The notes: generated by a model from the letters alone, not told the origin. Shown: positions 54,155-63,479, numbered from the stretch's first letter. The stretch: DNA of 64,000 bases from Lachnospiraceae bacterium 10-1 (GCA_000403495.2 KE159817.1:1-64000); one strand, 5' to 3'. A program made the numbers and translations.

Positions 54155-54693
54155 TGAATAAAAAGCTAAAAGAGGTTTTAAGTACAAGTATATATCTGCT
54201 GATAGTTTTGATCTTAACGTTTCTTGCAGTAACTTATGTGGGACAAAGAACAAAGGTGCAGGGCAGTTCTATGGAGCCAACTTTAAGTGATGGGGATAAC
54301 CTGATTGTTGATAAGATTTCTTACCGCTTTGAAGATCCTCAGCGTTTTGACATTATTGTATTCCCATTCCGATATAAAGAAAAAACGTATTATATAAAAC
54401 GAATTATCGGACTGCCTGGAGAAACAATTTACATTGATGAAAATGGATCCATTTTTATTGATGGAGAACTTCTGCAGGAATCCTATGGAAAAGAAATCAT
54501 TGCTGATTCAGGAAGGGCATTTGAACCTATTACGTTAGGTGATGATGAGTATTTTGTAATGGGTGATAACAGAAACAACAGTTCCGACAGCCGCGATCCT
54601 GTAGTAGGAAATATTCATCGGGATGAACTGATTGGAAAGGCATGGATGCGTATCTGGCCATTGGAAAAGATAGGCATGATTAAGCATCAGTAA
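54154..54693 (+). CDS. lepB: Type I signal peptidase, copy 2
   Basis: 179 residues: one membrane segment (SIYLLIVLILTFLAVTYV), nucleophile Ser39 (QGSSMEPTL), the general-base Lys in YYIKRIIGLPGE and MGDNRNNSSDSRDP. This sequence is closer to the SipS/LepB consensus than copy 1. The start overlaps the rbgA stop (TAATG) with AAAGGAG at 7-nt spacing, so GTG 54148 is less likely. rnhB follows. Confidence 0.95.
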   Translation: MNKKLKEVLSTSIYLLIVLILTFLAVTYVGQRTKVQGSSMEPTLSDGDNLIVDKISYRFEDPQRFDIIVFPFRYKEKTYYIKRIIGLPGETIYIDENGSIFIDGELLQESYGKEIIADSGRAFEPITLGDDEYFVMGDNRNNSSDSRDPVVGNIHRDELIGKAWMRIWPLEKIGMIKHQ

Positions 54694-54724
54694 GCAGAGG
54701 AAGTTTAACGAAAAGGTAGAACTT

Positions 54725-55483
54725 ATGGAACAAAAGATAAATGAAATCCGTGAAATTTTACAGGCAGCCGATCTTAGTGAGCTGCCTGCTTTTATCAGTA
54801 CATATGAAAAGGATTTGAGAACAGGCGTGGGTGTGCTGGTAGCGAAAGCAAGGAAGAAAATACAGGAATATGAAAAAGAGATTGCCCGAACAGAGAAAAT
54901 GAAGGAATTTGAAAAAAAATACAGTTCATTTTCTTACATTTGTGGAATCGACGAAGTGGGAAGGGGACCGCTTGCCGGACCAGTGGTAGCTGGTGCGGTC
55001 ATACTTAAAAAGGATTGTGATATACTATATCTAAATGATTCCAAGCAACTCTCCGAAAAAAAGAGAGAAGAGTTATATGATGTGATTATGGAAAAGGCAG
55101 TTTCCACAGGACTGGGGCTTGTATCGCCGGAACGGATTGATGAGATTAATATTTTAAATGCAACTTATGAGGCAATGCGCCAGGCAATCGGTGAACTAAA
55201 GCAGGCACCGGATCTTTTGCTTAATGATGCGGTAACCATTCCTCAGGTAACGATAAAACAAGTGCCTATTATTAAAGGAGATGCAAAAAGCATCTCTATT
55301 GCGGCGGCCAGCATTATTGCTAAAGTGACCAGAGACAGACTGATGGTACAATACGATACGGTATATCCTGAATATGGCTTTGCATCTAATAAAGGATATG
55401 GTGCACAGGCACATTTGGAGGCATTGCGCAAATTTGGCCCGACACCTATCCACCGTAAAACTTTTATTAAAAATTTTCTGTAA
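54725..55483 (+). CDS. rnhB: Ribonuclease HII
   Basis: Cleaves RNA in RNA-DNA hybrids and single ribonucleotides in DNA. Catalytic DEDD residues are in CGIDEVGRGPLAGPVVAGAV and LNDAVTI, with AASIIAKVTRDRLM also present. 252 residues, with a ~75-residue helical N-terminal extension as in Bacillus RNase HII. The order rbgA-rnhB-fliK-like-flhB-like matches ylqF-rnhB-ylqG-ylqH of Bacillus. Confidence 0.95.
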   Translation: MEQKINEIREILQAADLSELPAFISTYEKDLRTGVGVLVAKARKKIQEYEKEIARTEKMKEFEKKYSSFSYICGIDEVGRGPLAGPVVAGAVILKKDCDILYLNDSKQLSEKKREELYDVIMEKAVSTGLGLVSPERIDEINILNATYEAMRQAIGELKQAPDLLLNDAVTIPQVTIKQVPIIKGDAKSISIAAASIIAKVTRDRLMVQYDTVYPEYGFASNKGYGAQAHLEALRKFGPTPIHRKTFIKNFL

Positions 55484-55501
55484 TGACAGAAAGGAGTATC
55501 A

Positions 55502-57109
55502 ATGAGGCTTTCATCTAATATAAGTCAGGTTCATCAAAACATCACAGGAAATGTGGATTTAAAAGATACATCTTCTATGGAACAGGGGTTGAGAAATGGA
55601 ATGGAGGTAATTCAGGGAAAATCTCCAGGCCAGTCTGTTACAGGGGAAGTAATTCTTAGAGATGGAAATGATATTTTACTTGAACTGGGAAAAAATCAAC
55701 TGCTGCAGGCTAAATTAGAAGGAGGAATGATGCCGCAGACAGGGCAGATGCTCAGTTTCCAGATTAAAAACAGCAGCTCTGCCAAAGTGGTTTTAATGCC
55801 TCTTTTTGAAAATTTGAGCCAGGATCCTAATGTGTCCAAAGCACTTCAGGCAGCCGGACTTCCTGAAAACAGTATAACAGCAGCAATGGTGAAAGCAATG
55901 ATGCAGGAAGGTCTGCCCATTGATAAACAGTCTTTATATCAGATGAATCGGTATATCAATGCAAATCCACAGGTGGATATCCAGACGCTGGTTCAGATGC
56001 AGCGCCTTTCTATTCCCGTAACGCCTGAAAACATTATGCAGTTTGAGGCATATAAAAATTATCAGCATCAAATGAGCGAGAGCCTTACAGATATTGTAGA
56101 TGCTTTTGCTCAGACTTTTCAGGAAATCACAGGAAGTGGAAATCAGCAGGAAGGAATTAACTTTTATAAAGAGATACTTGGCATACTAACAGAAGAGCTG
56201 TCAGCTTCTGGCGCTGAGGATAATCCGCAGTCTTTGGAACAAACCGGAATAAATCCTAACCTGGCAGCGGCCGGGGAAGGAAACAGTGGTTTGGAACAGG
56301 AAGTACTTCTGCCTCAAAAGGAAATGGATGCTTTAATTGAGCAGTTAAAGAAGGCAGGTGTACCTGATGAGCTTACAAATGCAGTGGCAGATGGGAAGAT
56401 TGGCAGAAAGGAATTCTTACAGGAAATTAGCAAACTGCTTTCTCAGGATGCACTGCCTGAGAAGGAAGCGCTTTTTAAACTGCTAGAAGGAAAAGAGTTT
56501 AAACATTTACTTAAAAATGAAATGAGTAAGCAGTGGATGATGCAGCCGGAAGAGGTGGCAAAGGAACATAGTGTTGATAAGCTGTATGAAAAATTAAACA
56601 GTCAGATGAACCGTTTAAATGAGCTTCTTACGCAGACAGGAAGGGCGGCGACGCCTCTTGGAAAGGCTGTGTCAAATGTAACGGGAAACATAGACTTTAT
56701 GAACCAGCTCAATCAAATGTTTACCTATGTGCAGCTTCCTCTCAAAATGCAGAGCCAAAATGCTAACGGGGATTTGTTTGTTTATACCAATAAAAAGAGC
56801 CTTGCCAAAAAAGATGGCAGCGTAAGTGCACTTTTACATCTTGATATGGAACATTTGGGAAGTTTGGATGTTTATGTGGCTTTAAGTAATCAGAAAGTTT
56901 CTACAAAATTTTATCTGGCAGATGACAGTGCCCTTGACCTTATCATGCAAAATATCAATATATTAAATGAAAGGTTAGAGAGCAGGGGATATTCTATGAG
57001 CGCAGAATTTGTTAGCAGGGATGAAAAAACAAATGTAATGGATGAGATTTTAAAGCAGGGGAAAAATGTTTCTGTCCTTGCAGGCTATTCCTTTGATGCA
57101 AGGGCCTGA
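55502..57109 (+). CDS. FliK-like (YlqG-type) protein
   Basis: 535 residues. It is Gln/Met-rich and mostly helical with low-complexity character. The C-terminal ~100 residues resemble the FliK hook-length-control C-domain (ALLHLDMEHLGSLDVYVALSNQKVSTKFYLAD, then NILNERLESRGYSMSAEF). In Bacillus the equivalent gene (ylqG) lies outside the flagellar operon, as here. It is followed by an FlhB C-domain homologue, mirroring the FliK-FlhB partnership that switches export specificity. Whether it acts in flagella or in another secretion process is unknown. AAAGGAG precedes ATG 55502. Confidence 0.75.
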   Translation: MRLSSNISQVHQNITGNVDLKDTSSMEQGLRNGMEVIQGKSPGQSVTGEVILRDGNDILLELGKNQLLQAKLEGGMMPQTGQMLSFQIKNSSSAKVVLMPLFENLSQDPNVSKALQAAGLPENSITAAMVKAMMQEGLPIDKQSLYQMNRYINANPQVDIQTLVQMQRLSIPVTPENIMQFEAYKNYQHQMSESLTDIVDAFAQTFQEITGSGNQQEGINFYKEILGILTEELSASGAEDNPQSLEQTGINPNLAAAGEGNSGLEQEVLLPQKEMDALIEQLKKAGVPDELTNAVADGKIGRKEFLQEISKLLSQDALPEKEALFKLLEGKEFKHLLKNEMSKQWMMQPEEVAKEHSVDKLYEKLNSQMNRLNELLTQTGRAATPLGKAVSNVTGNIDFMNQLNQMFTYVQLPLKMQSQNANGDLFVYTNKKSLAKKDGSVSALLHLDMEHLGSLDVYVALSNQKVSTKFYLADDSALDLIMQNINILNERLESRGYSMSAEFVSRDEKTNVMDEILKQGKNVSVLAGYSFDARA

Positions 57110-57165
57110 GAGAAAACAGCCATAATAAGTGGCAGATGAAAATCCAAAAAAGGGGAAGGATGAGC

Positions 57166-57450
57166 ATGGCAGAGGAAAAAAAGAAAATAAAACAGGCAAT
57201 TGCACTTTCCTATGATCCGGATGACAATGCCCCCCGGGTAATTGCAAGTGGGAAAGGTGTGATTGCGGAGCGCATTATAGAAAAAGCGCAGGAAGCGGCT
57301 GTCCCTGTACACAGAGATGATAAGCTGGCTGATACATTATCCCGTCTGGACATTGGAGATATGATTCCGCCGGAACTATATGAGGTGGTTGCAGAAATTT
57401 TAGTGTTTGTAGATGCTATGGATAAAATCAAGGCTAAAATGAATAAATAG
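57166..57450 (+). CDS. FlhB C-terminal-domain homologue (YlqH type)
   Basis: 94 residues matching only the cytoplasmic domain of FlhB/EscU (QAIALSYDPDDNAPRVIASGKG, DIGDMIPPELYEVVAEIL). There are no membrane segments, and the autocleavage NPTH motif is absent; the protein starts where the cleaved FlhB fragment would. Upstream in-frame ATGs at 57136 and 57160 exist, but GGGGAAGG fits ATG 57166. Together with the FliK-like gene it suggests modulation of type III export, by analogy only. Confidence 0.88.
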   Translation: MAEEKKKIKQAIALSYDPDDNAPRVIASGKGVIAERIIEKAQEAAVPVHRDDKLADTLSRLDIGDMIPPELYEVVAEILVFVDAMDKIKAKMNK

Positions 57451-57465
57451 GAAAAGGAGCTGTAT

Positions 57466-57840
57466 TTGAACAAACGACAAATAGGGAAAGCCTATGAAGC
57501 GCAGGCTGCCGAATTTCTTGAAAAATATGGATTTGTCTGCCGGGAACAGAATTTTAATTGTAGGCGGGGAGAAATTGATCTGGTTGGAATTCATGAAGGC
57601 TGTCTGGTTTTTGTAGAGGTAAAATATAGAAAAAATAAAAAGGCGGGAATGCCTGAGGAAGCAGTAGGAGAAGGAAAGCAGGCCAAAATATGTCTGGTAT
57701 CTGATTATTACAGAATGCTGCACAAAGAAACTGCCCAAATGCAGGTTCGTTATGATGTTGTGGCTGTTTACGGAAATGAGATATTCTGGTATAAAAACGC
57801 ATTTCCCTATAGAAGAAAGTATGAAAGACAGTCATGGTAA
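57466..57840 (+). CDS. yraN: YraN family (UPF0102) nuclease-like protein
   Basis: 124 residues with a restriction-endonuclease-like core: GEIDLVGIHEGCLVFVEVKYR (Asp and Glu-x-Lys). Thought to be a structure-specific or Holliday-junction-type nuclease, not proven. It uses a TTG start at 57466, supported by AAAGGAG just upstream and by the family N-terminus (NKRQIGKAYEAQAAEFLEKYG). It ends at 57840, shortly before pgeF. Confidence 0.9.
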   Translation: MNKRQIGKAYEAQAAEFLEKYGFVCREQNFNCRRGEIDLVGIHEGCLVFVEVKYRKNKKAGMPEEAVGEGKQAKICLVSDYYRMLHKETAQMQVRYDVVAVYGNEIFWYKNAFPYRRKYERQSW

Positions 57841-57890
57841 TGCTTCACGCATATGGGGCATACTTAAGTAGGAAGATAGAGGGAATCAGA

Positions 57891-58742
57891 ATGGAATTAA
57901 AACGAAAAACAGACGGTGCACATATGAATGTGAACCAATATAAGGAGATTGTATATCTGACCTTTCCATTGCTTGAGCAATTGGAAATGGTCAGACATTT
58001 ATTTTCTACCCGCATTGGCGGAGTCAGCAAAGGAATTTATGAATCCATGAACTTAAGTTATTCACGGGGAGATGAAAAGGAAGCAGTAGACGAAAATTTC
58101 AGGAGAATTGCAGAAATTTTTGATACGACACCGGACAATATTGTATGCTCCAAACAGACACATACTGTAAACGTGCGCATTGTTTCAAAAGAGGACTGTG
58201 GAAAAGGTGTTACTTACCCACAGGAGTATGATGATGTGGACGGATTGATCACCAATGAATCGGGAATACTGTTGTGCACTTTTTATGCAGACTGTGTTCC
58301 CTTATATTTTGCAGACACAAAAAACAAAGTGATTGGACTGGCGCATTCCGGCTGGCGGGGAACTGTAAATAAAATGGGAGAAGTGATGCTGAAAAAAATG
58401 CATGATGTGTATGGGACGGAACCTGAAGATGTATATGCAGCAATCGGGCCTTCTATCTGTCAGGAATGTTATGAAGTAGGCAGTGAGGTGGCAGATGTCT
58501 TCCACCAAAGTTTCCCGGCACAATGGCAAAAAATGCTTAAGAATGGGTGCAGGGAAGGAAAATATCAGTTAGATTTATGGGAGGCAAACAGAATGGTCTT
58601 ATTAAATGCAGGCATTTTGGAAAGTCATTTGGAAGTGACGGATTTGTGCACCTGCTGTAACAGCAGGGTTTTGTTTTCCCATCGTGCCAGCAATGGAAAA
58701 AGAGGAAATCTGGCAGCATTTATGGAATTAAGAAAATTTTAA
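57891..58742 (+). CDS. pgeF: PgeF/YfiH family (laccase-domain) protein
   Basis: 283 residues. Members act on purine nucleosides and in E. coli prevent misincorporation into peptidoglycan precursors. Metal and active-site residues are in SKQTHTVNV, TFYADCVPLYF and GLAHSGWRGTVN, with CTCCNSRVLFSHRAS near the end. The frame is open from 57834 (overlapping yraN), but AGAGGGA before ATG 57891 gives a normal N-terminus. Confidence 0.88.
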   Translation: MELKRKTDGAHMNVNQYKEIVYLTFPLLEQLEMVRHLFSTRIGGVSKGIYESMNLSYSRGDEKEAVDENFRRIAEIFDTTPDNIVCSKQTHTVNVRIVSKEDCGKGVTYPQEYDDVDGLITNESGILLCTFYADCVPLYFADTKNKVIGLAHSGWRGTVNKMGEVMLKKMHDVYGTEPEDVYAAIGPSICQECYEVGSEVADVFHQSFPAQWQKMLKNGCREGKYQLDLWEANRMVLLNAGILESHLEVTDLCTCCNSRVLFSHRASNGKRGNLAAFMELRKF

Positions 58743-58826
58743 CTTTTTTCCTAAGTAACACTTAAAATTTTTGTGGTTTACTAATAATGTCAAATCACAG
58801 GATAAATCATGAAAGGTAAAAATACC

Positions 58827-59519
58827 ATGACAAATATTTTAGTATGCGATGACGATAAGGAAATTGTAGATGCCATTGAAATTTACTTAAATCAGGAAGG
58901 TTATAAGATTTACAAAGCTTATGACGGCGAGCAGGCAATCAGAATGTTGAAGGAGCAGAATATTCATCTTCTTATTATCGATATCATGATGCCTAAAATG
59001 GATGGAATTCATGCAACTTTAAAAATCAGAGAGTCCAGCAGTATTCCCATTATTTTTCTTTCGGCAAAATCAGAGGATACGGATAAAATATTAGGGCTTA
59101 ATATAGGCGCAGACGATTATGTGACCAAGCCTTTTAATCCTTTGGAACTGGTAGCCAGGGTTAAGTCGAATTTGCGCAGGTATACTCAGCTGGGTAACTT
59201 AAATGTGGAAAATAACGCATTGTTTACGGCAGGAGGATTGTGCATCAATGATGATACCAAGGAAGTGACAGTAGATGGAGAAGTGGTAAAGCTGACGCCT
59301 ATCGAGTATAATATTCTGCTTCTTTTAGTAAAAAATCAGGGTAAAGTTTTTTCCATTGACCAGATTTATGAAAATATCTGGAATGAAGAAGCCATTGGTG
59401 CAGACAATACCGTTGCAGTGCACATCAGGCATATTCGGGAAAAAATAGAGATCAATCCCAAAGAGCCAAGATACTTAAAGGTAGTATGGGGCGTAGGTTA
59501 CAAGATTGAAAAGCAATAG
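58827..59519 (+). CDS. OmpR/PhoB-family response regulator (VanR-like)
   Basis: 230 residues. Receiver domain with acidic pocket CDDD, phospho-acceptor Asp52 (LLIIDIMMPKMDG), the switch Ser in FLSAKSEDTD and the Lys in VTKPFNPLELVARV. The winged-helix DNA-binding domain contains LTPIEYNILLLLVKNQGKVFS, VHIRHIREKIE and LKVVWGVGYK. AAAGG favours ATG 58827 over 58809. The cognate kinase follows after 11 nt. Closest in style to VanR-type regulators of cell-envelope genes; targets are unknown. Confidence 0.93.
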   Translation: MTNILVCDDDKEIVDAIEIYLNQEGYKIYKAYDGEQAIRMLKEQNIHLLIIDIMMPKMDGIHATLKIRESSSIPIIFLSAKSEDTDKILGLNIGADDYVTKPFNPLELVARVKSNLRRYTQLGNLNVENNALFTAGGLCINDDTKEVTVDGEVVKLTPIEYNILLLLVKNQGKVFSIDQIYENIWNEEAIGADNTVAVHIRHIREKIEINPKEPRYLKVVWGVGYKIEKQ

Positions 59520-59530
59520 GAGAGGGCAAA

Positions 59531-62134
59531 ATGGAAGAGCAAAAAGTGACAGGCAGTGAGCAGAAGGAAAAAGAACAAAAAGAAAAGAAAAGACAAAATA
59601 AAAGGAAAAGTGGTAAGGCTTCCTTGCTGTTTTTTCACTTTTTACAGCATCTGTCTTTGGTTGGAGCAGTGGCATTAGCGGTAATGGTGCTTTTGGGAAC
59701 CTGTGTTGCTATTGAAACAAAGGATGGGACGGAAATATATAATATCAGCCATGATGCGGATACGGATTCCTTTGAGGACTCCAACATGTTTAATCAGATG
59801 CTGGGGAACAGTGTTTCGGATCTTATCTGTTATGGAGCGATTCGGGCACAGATGGAGACAGAGGGAGAGTTTGATCCGGGGAAAAAAGTTGATGTGACAG
59901 CATTTGTGGAAAGATATTATGGGGTATCCTCAGAATATATTACTGCGGATTATTACTTAAATGACCTGATCAAATGGGCACAGTCAGGTTTTCAGTATGA
60001 TACTGCCAGTTTAACGCCCAGAGAAGAAATTGAGTTTTTAGGGAAACAGAGCATTTTCCGGGTAGTTGATCTGGAAGGACACAGCGGCGGAGCGATTGGT
60101 TATCTCAATTCGGACTTAAAGACCACCACCAGAGAAATTCCCAGTGTTTCCAGCAATCAATTGAAAGCAGACGATTTTGATAATGATTCCTACAGGACTA
60201 CTTTTAATTTATTAAATAACCGGTATACCAGTGCGGAAGGAAAAAACATAGAAGAATATACTTCCACCTGGGGAGAATATAATACTCTTTGCGGGTATCT
60301 GGTCAATGCGGCAAAGGATCTGGAAATAAATTACAGGGAATATTTAACTTATAAGGAATATTATGCAGCCGAAAATACAAATGTTGTGTATTTCATCCGC
60401 AGAAACATTGGCGGAGAGGTTCAGGTATTTACCAACATGAATACAAAGGATACGACTCTTTCAGGTTTAAGTAAAAACTTGAAAGATGTGTGTGACAGGT
60501 ATATTTATTATGATCCTCATAATATGCAGTACGACACAAACACAGATGTAGGAGAAACCGCTGTCAGGTATGTATTAAACGGATATGAATATGCTTATCC
60601 GGAGGACACACAGATTATGGTGGGAATTGATGCCTCTTACTCTCAGAAAGATTCCTTTTATCAGGGGAAGACTGAATTTGGAAAATATGCGCCTTATGTT
60701 GTACAGTATCTGGCTGGTGCGGTTTTCTGTCTGTTTATGTATTTTGTGCTTTTGATTCTTTTAACTGCCAAAGAGGGAAGAAGAGGACAAAGAGAAAATG
60801 GCGAAGCAGTCATACAGCTTTGCTGGCAGGATCGTATCTACACGGAAGTGATGCTGGCTGCGGCTGCTCTTACAGGTTTCGGCATAGTTTTTGTAACTAT
60901 GGAATTGGTGTATGCAATCTGGAGTTTTGTGAATCAAAATGTGATTATAACAGCAGCCAGTATATGGGCATTACTGGTAAGCCTTTTGTTTTCCTTCTTT
61001 TACTACAGCTTTGTCAGAAGAATCAAGGCAGGAAGTTTATGGAAGAATAGCTTAATCAGAAAGTTTGGAACAGCCATAAAAAATTTAATTTTATATGTTT
61101 ACAATCATTCTACCAGTATTTTGAGAGTGTGGGTTCCTTTTGGAATTGTAATATTGGTCAATGCCGGAGTGACAGCTTTTATGCTGTGGGGATTTGGTAA
61201 TTCGGCTATGCTGGCAACATTGGTAATATTGGTGCTCTTTGATGGCGCTGTTGGATATTTGTTATACCGGTCGTCTATGTCCAGACAAAAAATTTTAGAG
61301 GGTATTGGGCTGATTCAGGAAGGAAATCTGGAACACAAAATAAAAGAAGAAGGCATGTATGGGGATGATCTGATTCTTGCAAGGGCAGTCAATCGTATTG
61401 GCGACAGCGTAAAGGAAGCGGTGGAAACCAGTATGAAGGATGAAAGGCTGAAAGCGGATTTGATTACAAATGTATCTCATGATATTAAAACACCTCTTAC
61501 TTCCATTATCAATTATGTGGATTTGATCAAGAGAGAAAATGTGCAGGATTCAAAAATAAGAGAATATATTGAAGTGCTGGATGTGAAATCACAGCGGCTA
61601 AAGCAGCTTACGGATGATTTGGTGGAAGCCTCAAAAATTTCTTCCGGTAATATAGTACTCCATTGGGAAAAGATTAATCTTGTTGAGCTTATCAATCAGA
61701 CTATAGGAGAGTTTTCAGAGAAATTTGAGAAAAAAGCATTATATCCTGTGCTTCAGGCACCTAAGGGAAGTGTGTACATTATGGCGGACAGCCGAAGAAT
61801 CTGGCGCGTCATTGAAAATCTGTTTAATAATATTGTAAAATATGCCCTTGAAGGAACAAGAGTGTATATTGACATAACTGTTATGGAAAACAGGGAAGCA
61901 GCAGCTCAGGTGATTCTTTCTGTTAAAAACATTTCGGCTCAGCCGCTTAAAGTTAATCCTGAGGAGCTTACGGAACGGTTTATCAGAGGAGATGAATCCA
62001 GAACCACAGAAGGAAGCGGACTGGGATTATCTATTGCAAAGAATCTGACAGAAGCTCAGAATGGCAAATTTGAGATTTTAATGGACGGGGATTTATTTAA
62101 GGTAAATATGTACTTTCCTTTATTGAAAGAATAA
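59531..62134 (+). CDS. Sensor histidine kinase with large extracellular domain
   Basis: 867 residues. A first membrane segment (~37-60) is followed by a ~330-residue extracellular sensor region, then about five further membrane segments (~395-580). A HAMP-like region (~590-635) leads to HisKA with phospho-His650 (SHDIKTPLTSIINY) and an HATPase domain (NLFNNIVKYA, GSGLGLSIAKNL). GDESR before the G box matches VanS-type kinases. Several membrane segments after the sensor domain are more than the usual two, so it may sense within the membrane. AGGAGAGGG precedes ATG 59531. The ligand is unknown. Confidence 0.92.
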   Translation: MEEQKVTGSEQKEKEQKEKKRQNKRKSGKASLLFFHFLQHLSLVGAVALAVMVLLGTCVAIETKDGTEIYNISHDADTDSFEDSNMFNQMLGNSVSDLICYGAIRAQMETEGEFDPGKKVDVTAFVERYYGVSSEYITADYYLNDLIKWAQSGFQYDTASLTPREEIEFLGKQSIFRVVDLEGHSGGAIGYLNSDLKTTTREIPSVSSNQLKADDFDNDSYRTTFNLLNNRYTSAEGKNIEEYTSTWGEYNTLCGYLVNAAKDLEINYREYLTYKEYYAAENTNVVYFIRRNIGGEVQVFTNMNTKDTTLSGLSKNLKDVCDRYIYYDPHNMQYDTNTDVGETAVRYVLNGYEYAYPEDTQIMVGIDASYSQKDSFYQGKTEFGKYAPYVVQYLAGAVFCLFMYFVLLILLTAKEGRRGQRENGEAVIQLCWQDRIYTEVMLAAAALTGFGIVFVTMELVYAIWSFVNQNVIITAASIWALLVSLLFSFFYYSFVRRIKAGSLWKNSLIRKFGTAIKNLILYVYNHSTSILRVWVPFGIVILVNAGVTAFMLWGFGNSAMLATLVILVLFDGAVGYLLYRSSMSRQKILEGIGLIQEGNLEHKIKEEGMYGDDLILARAVNRIGDSVKEAVETSMKDERLKADLITNVSHDIKTPLTSIINYVDLIKRENVQDSKIREYIEVLDVKSQRLKQLTDDLVEASKISSGNIVLHWEKINLVELINQTIGEFSEKFEKKALYPVLQAPKGSVYIMADSRRIWRVIENLFNNIVKYALEGTRVYIDITVMENREAAAQVILSVKNISAQPLKVNPEELTERFIRGDESRTTEGSGLGLSIAKNLTEAQNGKFEILMDGDLFKVNMYFPLLKE

Positions 62135-62137
62135 AAA

Positions 62138-62176
62138 TAACGGATGGCCCGCTTTGCGGGCTATCCGTATGTTAAG
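62138..62176 (+). repeat. Dispersed hairpin element between the kinase gene and prs
   Basis: ACGGATGGCCCGC, loop TTT, GCGGGCTATCCGT (13 bp with one G-U pair), then ATGTTAAG. The complementary strand contains TTAACATACGGATAGC, one variant of the core seen at 8319, 8358 and 50687. It may end transcripts of the convergent genes, but there is no T-run. Confidence 0.8.
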
Positions 62177-62251
62177 ACAATCTCTCAGCAGTAAACTGAC
62201 AGGGGATTAAACTTGTAACGTATAATCTGCGCAGTATATTAAACTGGCCAA

Positions 62252-63439
62252 TTAGTCATAAGATAATTCACGGTTGTTATATTTTGCAAGGAATTCATGT
62301 ATTTTCTCCGTAGGCGTGTATACATTAGCCATAGAAGAGTCATGATTCATAAAATCAATAATGGAAGCAAGGAATTTACTCATATCAGCTTCCACATAAT
62401 AAGGGCGGGATTTCAGTTCAGGAAGCTGGTAAGTTAAATTGGTAGTTATAATTTTATCAAAATAACATTTTTCGTATGCATCATCAAAACCTGCAAGCCC
62501 TTCCGTAAACAGTCCAAAGGTACAGCATATATAAACATGTTTTGCATTCATTGCCTTTAACTGCTTTGCAGTATCAATCATGCTTCCGCCGGAAGCAATC
62601 ATGTCATCAATGATGATTACATCCTTTCCATCAATATTGTCCCCTAAAAATTCATGTGCAACAATAGGATTTTTACCATTGACAATGGTGGAATAATCTC
62701 TTCTTTTGTAGAACATGCCGGTGTCAACACCTAAAACGTTTGCAAAGTAAACCGCTCTGTCAAGGGCACCTTCATCAGGGCTGATTACAACCAGGTGTTC
62801 TTTGTCAATCAGGAGGCCTTTTTCAGTATGTAAAAGAGCCTGAATAAACTGATAGGGTGGTGTAAAATTATCAAATCCCTTTAGCGGCTCAGCATTTTGA
62901 ACCCGCGGATCATGGGCATCAAAGGTAATAAAATTGCTGACGCCCATTTTACTTAATTCTTCAATTGCATAAGCACAGTCAAGGGATTCACGCCTTGTCC
63001 TTCTGTGCTGGCGTCCCTCATATAAAAAAGGCATGATTACATTAATCCGGTGTGCTTTGCCATTCGCTGCGGAAATAATCCGCTTTAAATCCTGATAATG
63101 ATCATCAGGAGATTTATAGTTGGTATATCCATTTAAGGTGTAAGGAATACTATGATTGCAGACATCCACAAGAATAAAAAGATCTTTGCCTCTGATTGAT
63201 TCGGAAATAACAGCTTTTCCTTCGCCGCTTCCAAAACGGTAGCAGGAAGCATTTAGAATAAAGTTGTCAGACATATAGCCTTCAAAAGCAGGATCATTTT
63301 TGGCAATATTTTTAACATCTCTTCGGAATGTAACCAGATGATTGTTAACTTTGTCTCCCAGTTTTACAGCAGAATCCAGAACTACTAATTTCAGAGGAGC
63401 AACCGGAATAGCTGCTTCTAACTCATGTAAATTAGGCAT
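62252..63439 (-). CDS. prs: Ribose-phosphate pyrophosphokinase (PRPP synthetase), long form
   Basis: Makes PRPP for nucleotide, histidine and tryptophan synthesis. The PRPP loop VIIIDDMIASGGSMIDTA is clear, with the flexible-loop KRR in FYKRRDYS, the phosphate-binding TFDAHDPRVQNA, and RRTRRESLD. At 395 residues it is about 75 longer than classical Prs (~315), with an extended N-terminus (~1-60), an insertion around LKGFDNFTPPYQF and an extended C-terminal part. GGGAGG precedes ATG 63439 on its strand. It is divergent from the radical SAM gene. Confidence 0.92.
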   Translation of the reverse strand: MPNLHELEAAIPVAPLKLVVLDSAVKLGDKVNNHLVTFRRDVKNIAKNDPAFEGYMSDNFILNASCYRFGSGEGKAVISESIRGKDLFILVDVCNHSIPYTLNGYTNYKSPDDHYQDLKRIISAANGKAHRINVIMPFLYEGRQHRRTRRESLDCAYAIEELSKMGVSNFITFDAHDPRVQNAEPLKGFDNFTPPYQFIQALLHTEKGLLIDKEHLVVISPDEGALDRAVYFANVLGVDTGMFYKRRDYSTIVNGKNPIVAHEFLGDNIDGKDVIIIDDMIASGGSMIDTAKQLKAMNAKHVYICCTFGLFTEGLAGFDDAYEKCYFDKIITTNLTYQLPELKSRPYYVEADMSKFLASIIDFMNHDSSMANVYTPTEKIHEFLAKYNNRELSYD

Positions 63440-63479
63440 GATAACCTCCCGAATGTATATATTATAAATACACCTTTAT

